Positions 62,239-64,000 of a stretch of DNA of 64,000 nucleotides are shown one piece after another (within the stretch, counting starts at the first letter, position 1; the number at the start of each line of letters is the position of its first letter). A model generated the notes under the pieces. It ran no database searches, was not told the DNA's origin, and worked only from the letters and a program-made list of their open reading frames with translations. Location of the stretch: the NCBI GenBank assembly GCA_027600665.1, contig JADGJL010000009.1:102761-166760 (forward strand), given 5' to 3'. The position numbers and the translations under genes are program-made. The stretch comes from Irineochytrium annulatum. Lineage: Eukaryota > Chytridiomycota > Chytridiomycetes > Chytridiales > Chytridiaceae.

Positions 62239-63858
62239 TTAATGATTACTCAGCCCGTGAGCAGGAATAGGGAGTGTGCCCGGCTCATCCTGCAATTTTT
62301 CTTGAAGCAGCGCATAGCGGAAACTATGCACGAGAGCTTCCCAACTGGCTTCAATTACGTTCTCGGATACACCAACCGTGTTCCACGTGTTTTCCGTATT
62401 TTTGGATTCGATCAAAACACGAACTTTAGCAGCAGTGGCATCCTTCTCATCCAGTACACGTACTTTGTAGTCCGAGAGATGCATGTTGGCAAGTGAAGGG
62501 AAGTATTGCACCAGTGCTTTCCGAAGTGCATTATCGAGTGCGTTAACCGGACCATTACCTTCAGCAGCGGTATAGACACTTGTTCCAGCTACATTAAGTT
62601 TGACAAAAGCTTCAGAGACTACGGATTTGCCCGCCGTTTTCTCCACAAGCATTTTGAATGATTCGAAAGTGAACAATTCTTTCATGTCACCGTTCGCCTC
62701 ACGAATTAACAATTCGAGCGAGGCGTCAGCGCCTTCGAACTGATAACCCTGATGCTCCAGGTCTTTGATTTTCTCAATAATCTGACGTGAATTGGCACTG
62801 CTTGGATCGAATTCAAGCCCCAGTTCCTGCGCTTTGGATACAATATTACTCTGTCCGGCAAGTTCCGATACCAACACACGTTGCTTGTTACCGACAAGTT
62901 CAGGCACGATGTGTTCATACGTACGCGAATCCCGCAGGATGGCAGAGACGTGGATCCCACCTTTGTGAGCAAAAGCAGCATTGCCGACATAAGGCTGATT
63001 AATCGGCATGTTTACATTGGCAATCTCGCTAACATAACGAGCCACGTTGGTAAGTTGTCTCATGGACTCCTCAGTAACACATTCATAGCCAAGCTTCAGT
63101 TGCAGGTTCGGGATAATGGATGCGAGATTGGCGTTACCGCAACGCTCTCCATAACCGTTCATTGTTCCTTGAACCTGACGGGCTCCGGCTTGTACAGCGC
63201 TTAATGTGTTGGCCACAGCCAGTTCACAGTCATTATGTGTATGGATGCCGAGATGTGCATGAGGCAGGCTTCTATGCAGTGTTGATACGATCTCGTACAC
63301 CTCGTTTGGCATGGTCCCGCCGTTGGTATCACACATGACGAGCCAGTCCGCTCCAGCCTCGTGAGCCTTGGTCAAGACAGCTTGAGCATACTCTGGGTTA
63401 TGTTTGAATCCGTCAAAGAAGTGTTCTGCATCAAAGATGACTTCCATACCATTCTGTTTCAGATAGGCGATGGAATCATAGATCATGGACAAGTTCTCTT
63501 CCAGGGTGGTTTGCAAAGCAGTATGCACGTGGAAGTCCCATGATTTACCGACTAAGGTTGCAGCTTGGGCACCGGATTCGATCATGCGCTTCAGGTTAGC
63601 GTCTTCACTAGCAACGCTGCCTTTACGGCGTGTACTGCCAAAAGCAACGACCTTGGCGTTCAGGTTCAATTCCTTGACTCTTTTGAAAAACTCAATGTCC
63701 TTGGTATTGCTGCCTGGAATTCCGCCTTCAATATAATGGACACCCAGGTCATCAAGCTTCTTGGCAATTTTGAGTTTGTCGTCTGCCGATAAGCTGACAC
63801 CCTCCCCTTGTGTGCCGTCACGTAAAGTCGTATCGAAGATGGAAATGGCCTTTGACAT
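62239..63858 (-). CDS. cimA: Citramalate synthase
   Basis: A 539-residue enzyme condensing acetyl-CoA and pyruvate to (R)-citramalate, the first step of the threonine-independent isoleucine route. The DRE-TIM motif is DTTLRDGTQGE at the N-terminus; metal-binding histidines lie in HLGIHTHND, and the C-terminal LeuA-type dimer/regulatory domain follows residue about 390. It is distinguished from 2-isopropylmalate synthase by the CimA-type DHY-less N-terminus and the YIEGGIPGSN segment. AAAGGAGGA precedes the ATG. Its upstream region runs to the window end. Confidence 0.93.
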   Translation of the reverse strand: MSKAISIFDTTLRDGTQGEGVSLSADDKLKIAKKLDDLGVHYIEGGIPGSNTKDIEFFKRVKELNLNAKVVAFGSTRRKGSVASEDANLKRMIESGAQAATLVGKSWDFHVHTALQTTLEENLSMIYDSIAYLKQNGMEVIFDAEHFFDGFKHNPEYAQAVLTKAHEAGADWLVMCDTNGGTMPNEVYEIVSTLHRSLPHAHLGIHTHNDCELAVANTLSAVQAGARQVQGTMNGYGERCGNANLASIIPNLQLKLGYECVTEESMRQLTNVARYVSEIANVNMPINQPYVGNAAFAHKGGIHVSAILRDSRTYEHIVPELVGNKQRVLVSELAGQSNIVSKAQELGLEFDPSSANSRQIIEKIKDLEHQGYQFEGADASLELLIREANGDMKELFTFESFKMLVEKTAGKSVVSEAFVKLNVAGTSVYTAAEGNGPVNALDNALRKALVQYFPSLANMHLSDYKVRVLDEKDATAAKVRVLIESKNTENTWNTVGVSENVIEASWEALVHSFRYALLQEKLQDEPGTLPIPAHGLSNH

Positions 63859-63935
63859 GAAGATCCTCCTTTGAGATAAAGCGCTCTTTTAAAAGTTTGG
63901 ATTGTAAGTTGGGAAAAGCAGTTAAGTACGGTAAT

Positions 63936-63995
63936 GGACAAATCCTTCAATTCGGCAACGCTACACTGTGTTAAACTGGATGCGTTGATTTGTCC
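63936..63995 (-). other. Structured leader candidate upstream of cimA
   Basis: GGACAAATC (63936-63944) pairs with GATTTGTCC (63987-63995) and, adjoining on one side, AACGC (63957-63961) with GCGTT (63982-63986), giving a long two-part stem with an asymmetric loop. No U-tract and no T-box sequence follow. The window ends 5 bases later. Confidence 0.45.
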
Positions 63996-64000
63996 TAAAG

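Noticed and set aside
1..64000. CRISPR array, tRNA, rRNA, prophage or insertion sequence
   Set aside because: No regular spaced repeats, no tRNA-like cloverleaf or rRNA segment, no transposase or phage structural gene was recognised.

Overview
The window is a stretch of Gram-positive, low-to-moderate G+C Firmicutes chromosome, most likely from a Paenibacillus species. The evidence is strong AGGAGG-type ribosome binding sites, at least ten probable TTG starts, many intrinsic U-tract terminators, and a typical Bacillales gene set: coproporphyrin-type hemE-hemH-hemY, ytxH, yuzB, ytpB, yugP, yitT and cshA relatives, and a GlnR/TnrA-type operator at the ammonium transporter gene. No rRNA, tRNA, CRISPR array, transposase gene or prophage block was seen. 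Genus is an inference from gene content; no search was run.

Layout. 1-7 kb: orphan holin, Dabb protein, an unlisted 36-residue membrane peptide, a DUF86/HepT-like protein, DUF4261 protein, YtxH, glutamate racemase, a LysM-M14 cell-wall peptidase, a DUF1232-like protein, a cysteine-poor HesB-like protein and YuzB. 7-19 kb: lipoprotein, small helical protein followed by a perfectly duplicated 60-bp terminator, aldo/keto reductase, a MITE-like palindromic element, DsbA-family oxidoreductase, cytidine-deaminase-like enzyme, LtaS-type enzyme, rRNA methyltransferase, O-methyltransferase, exported asparaginase, cytochrome P450 and an MFS pump. 19-26 kb: heme operon hemEHY, CapA-like protein, glycerophosphodiesterase, FAH-family enzyme. 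26-32 kb: a candidate small RNA, then MarR, a cytosolic arylsulfotransferase-family protein and a sulfonate/taurine-type ABC transporter, which together look like an organosulfur module.

32-46 kb: DUF92 membrane protein, TetR, ABC-F ATPase, coiled-coil protein, M42 peptidase, LapA-like protein, an oligoendopeptidase F with two strong translation starts (exported and cytosolic forms), cold-shock protein, two membrane transport proteins, tetraprenyl-beta-curcumene synthase and pfkA. 46-57 kb: MATE exporter, putative glycoside hydrolase, YitT, CshA helicase, YesL-like protein, a structured RNA that is probably 6S RNA, DUF1499-like protein, thiol peroxidase, rhomboid protease, LysR, YugP and MerR.

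57-64 kb: the ammonium transporter, with a consensus GlnR/TnrA box just downstream of its promoter, is followed by a GlnD-like (DUF294) nucleotidyltransferase and a DEDDh exonuclease, with no PII gene in the window. Then come a convergent JAMM peptidase, a ResA-like thioredoxin and citramalate synthase. The amt-nucleotidyltransferase-exonuclease unit, the dual-start oligoendopeptidase and the cytosolic sulfotransferase/ABC cluster are the best candidates for undescribed biology.
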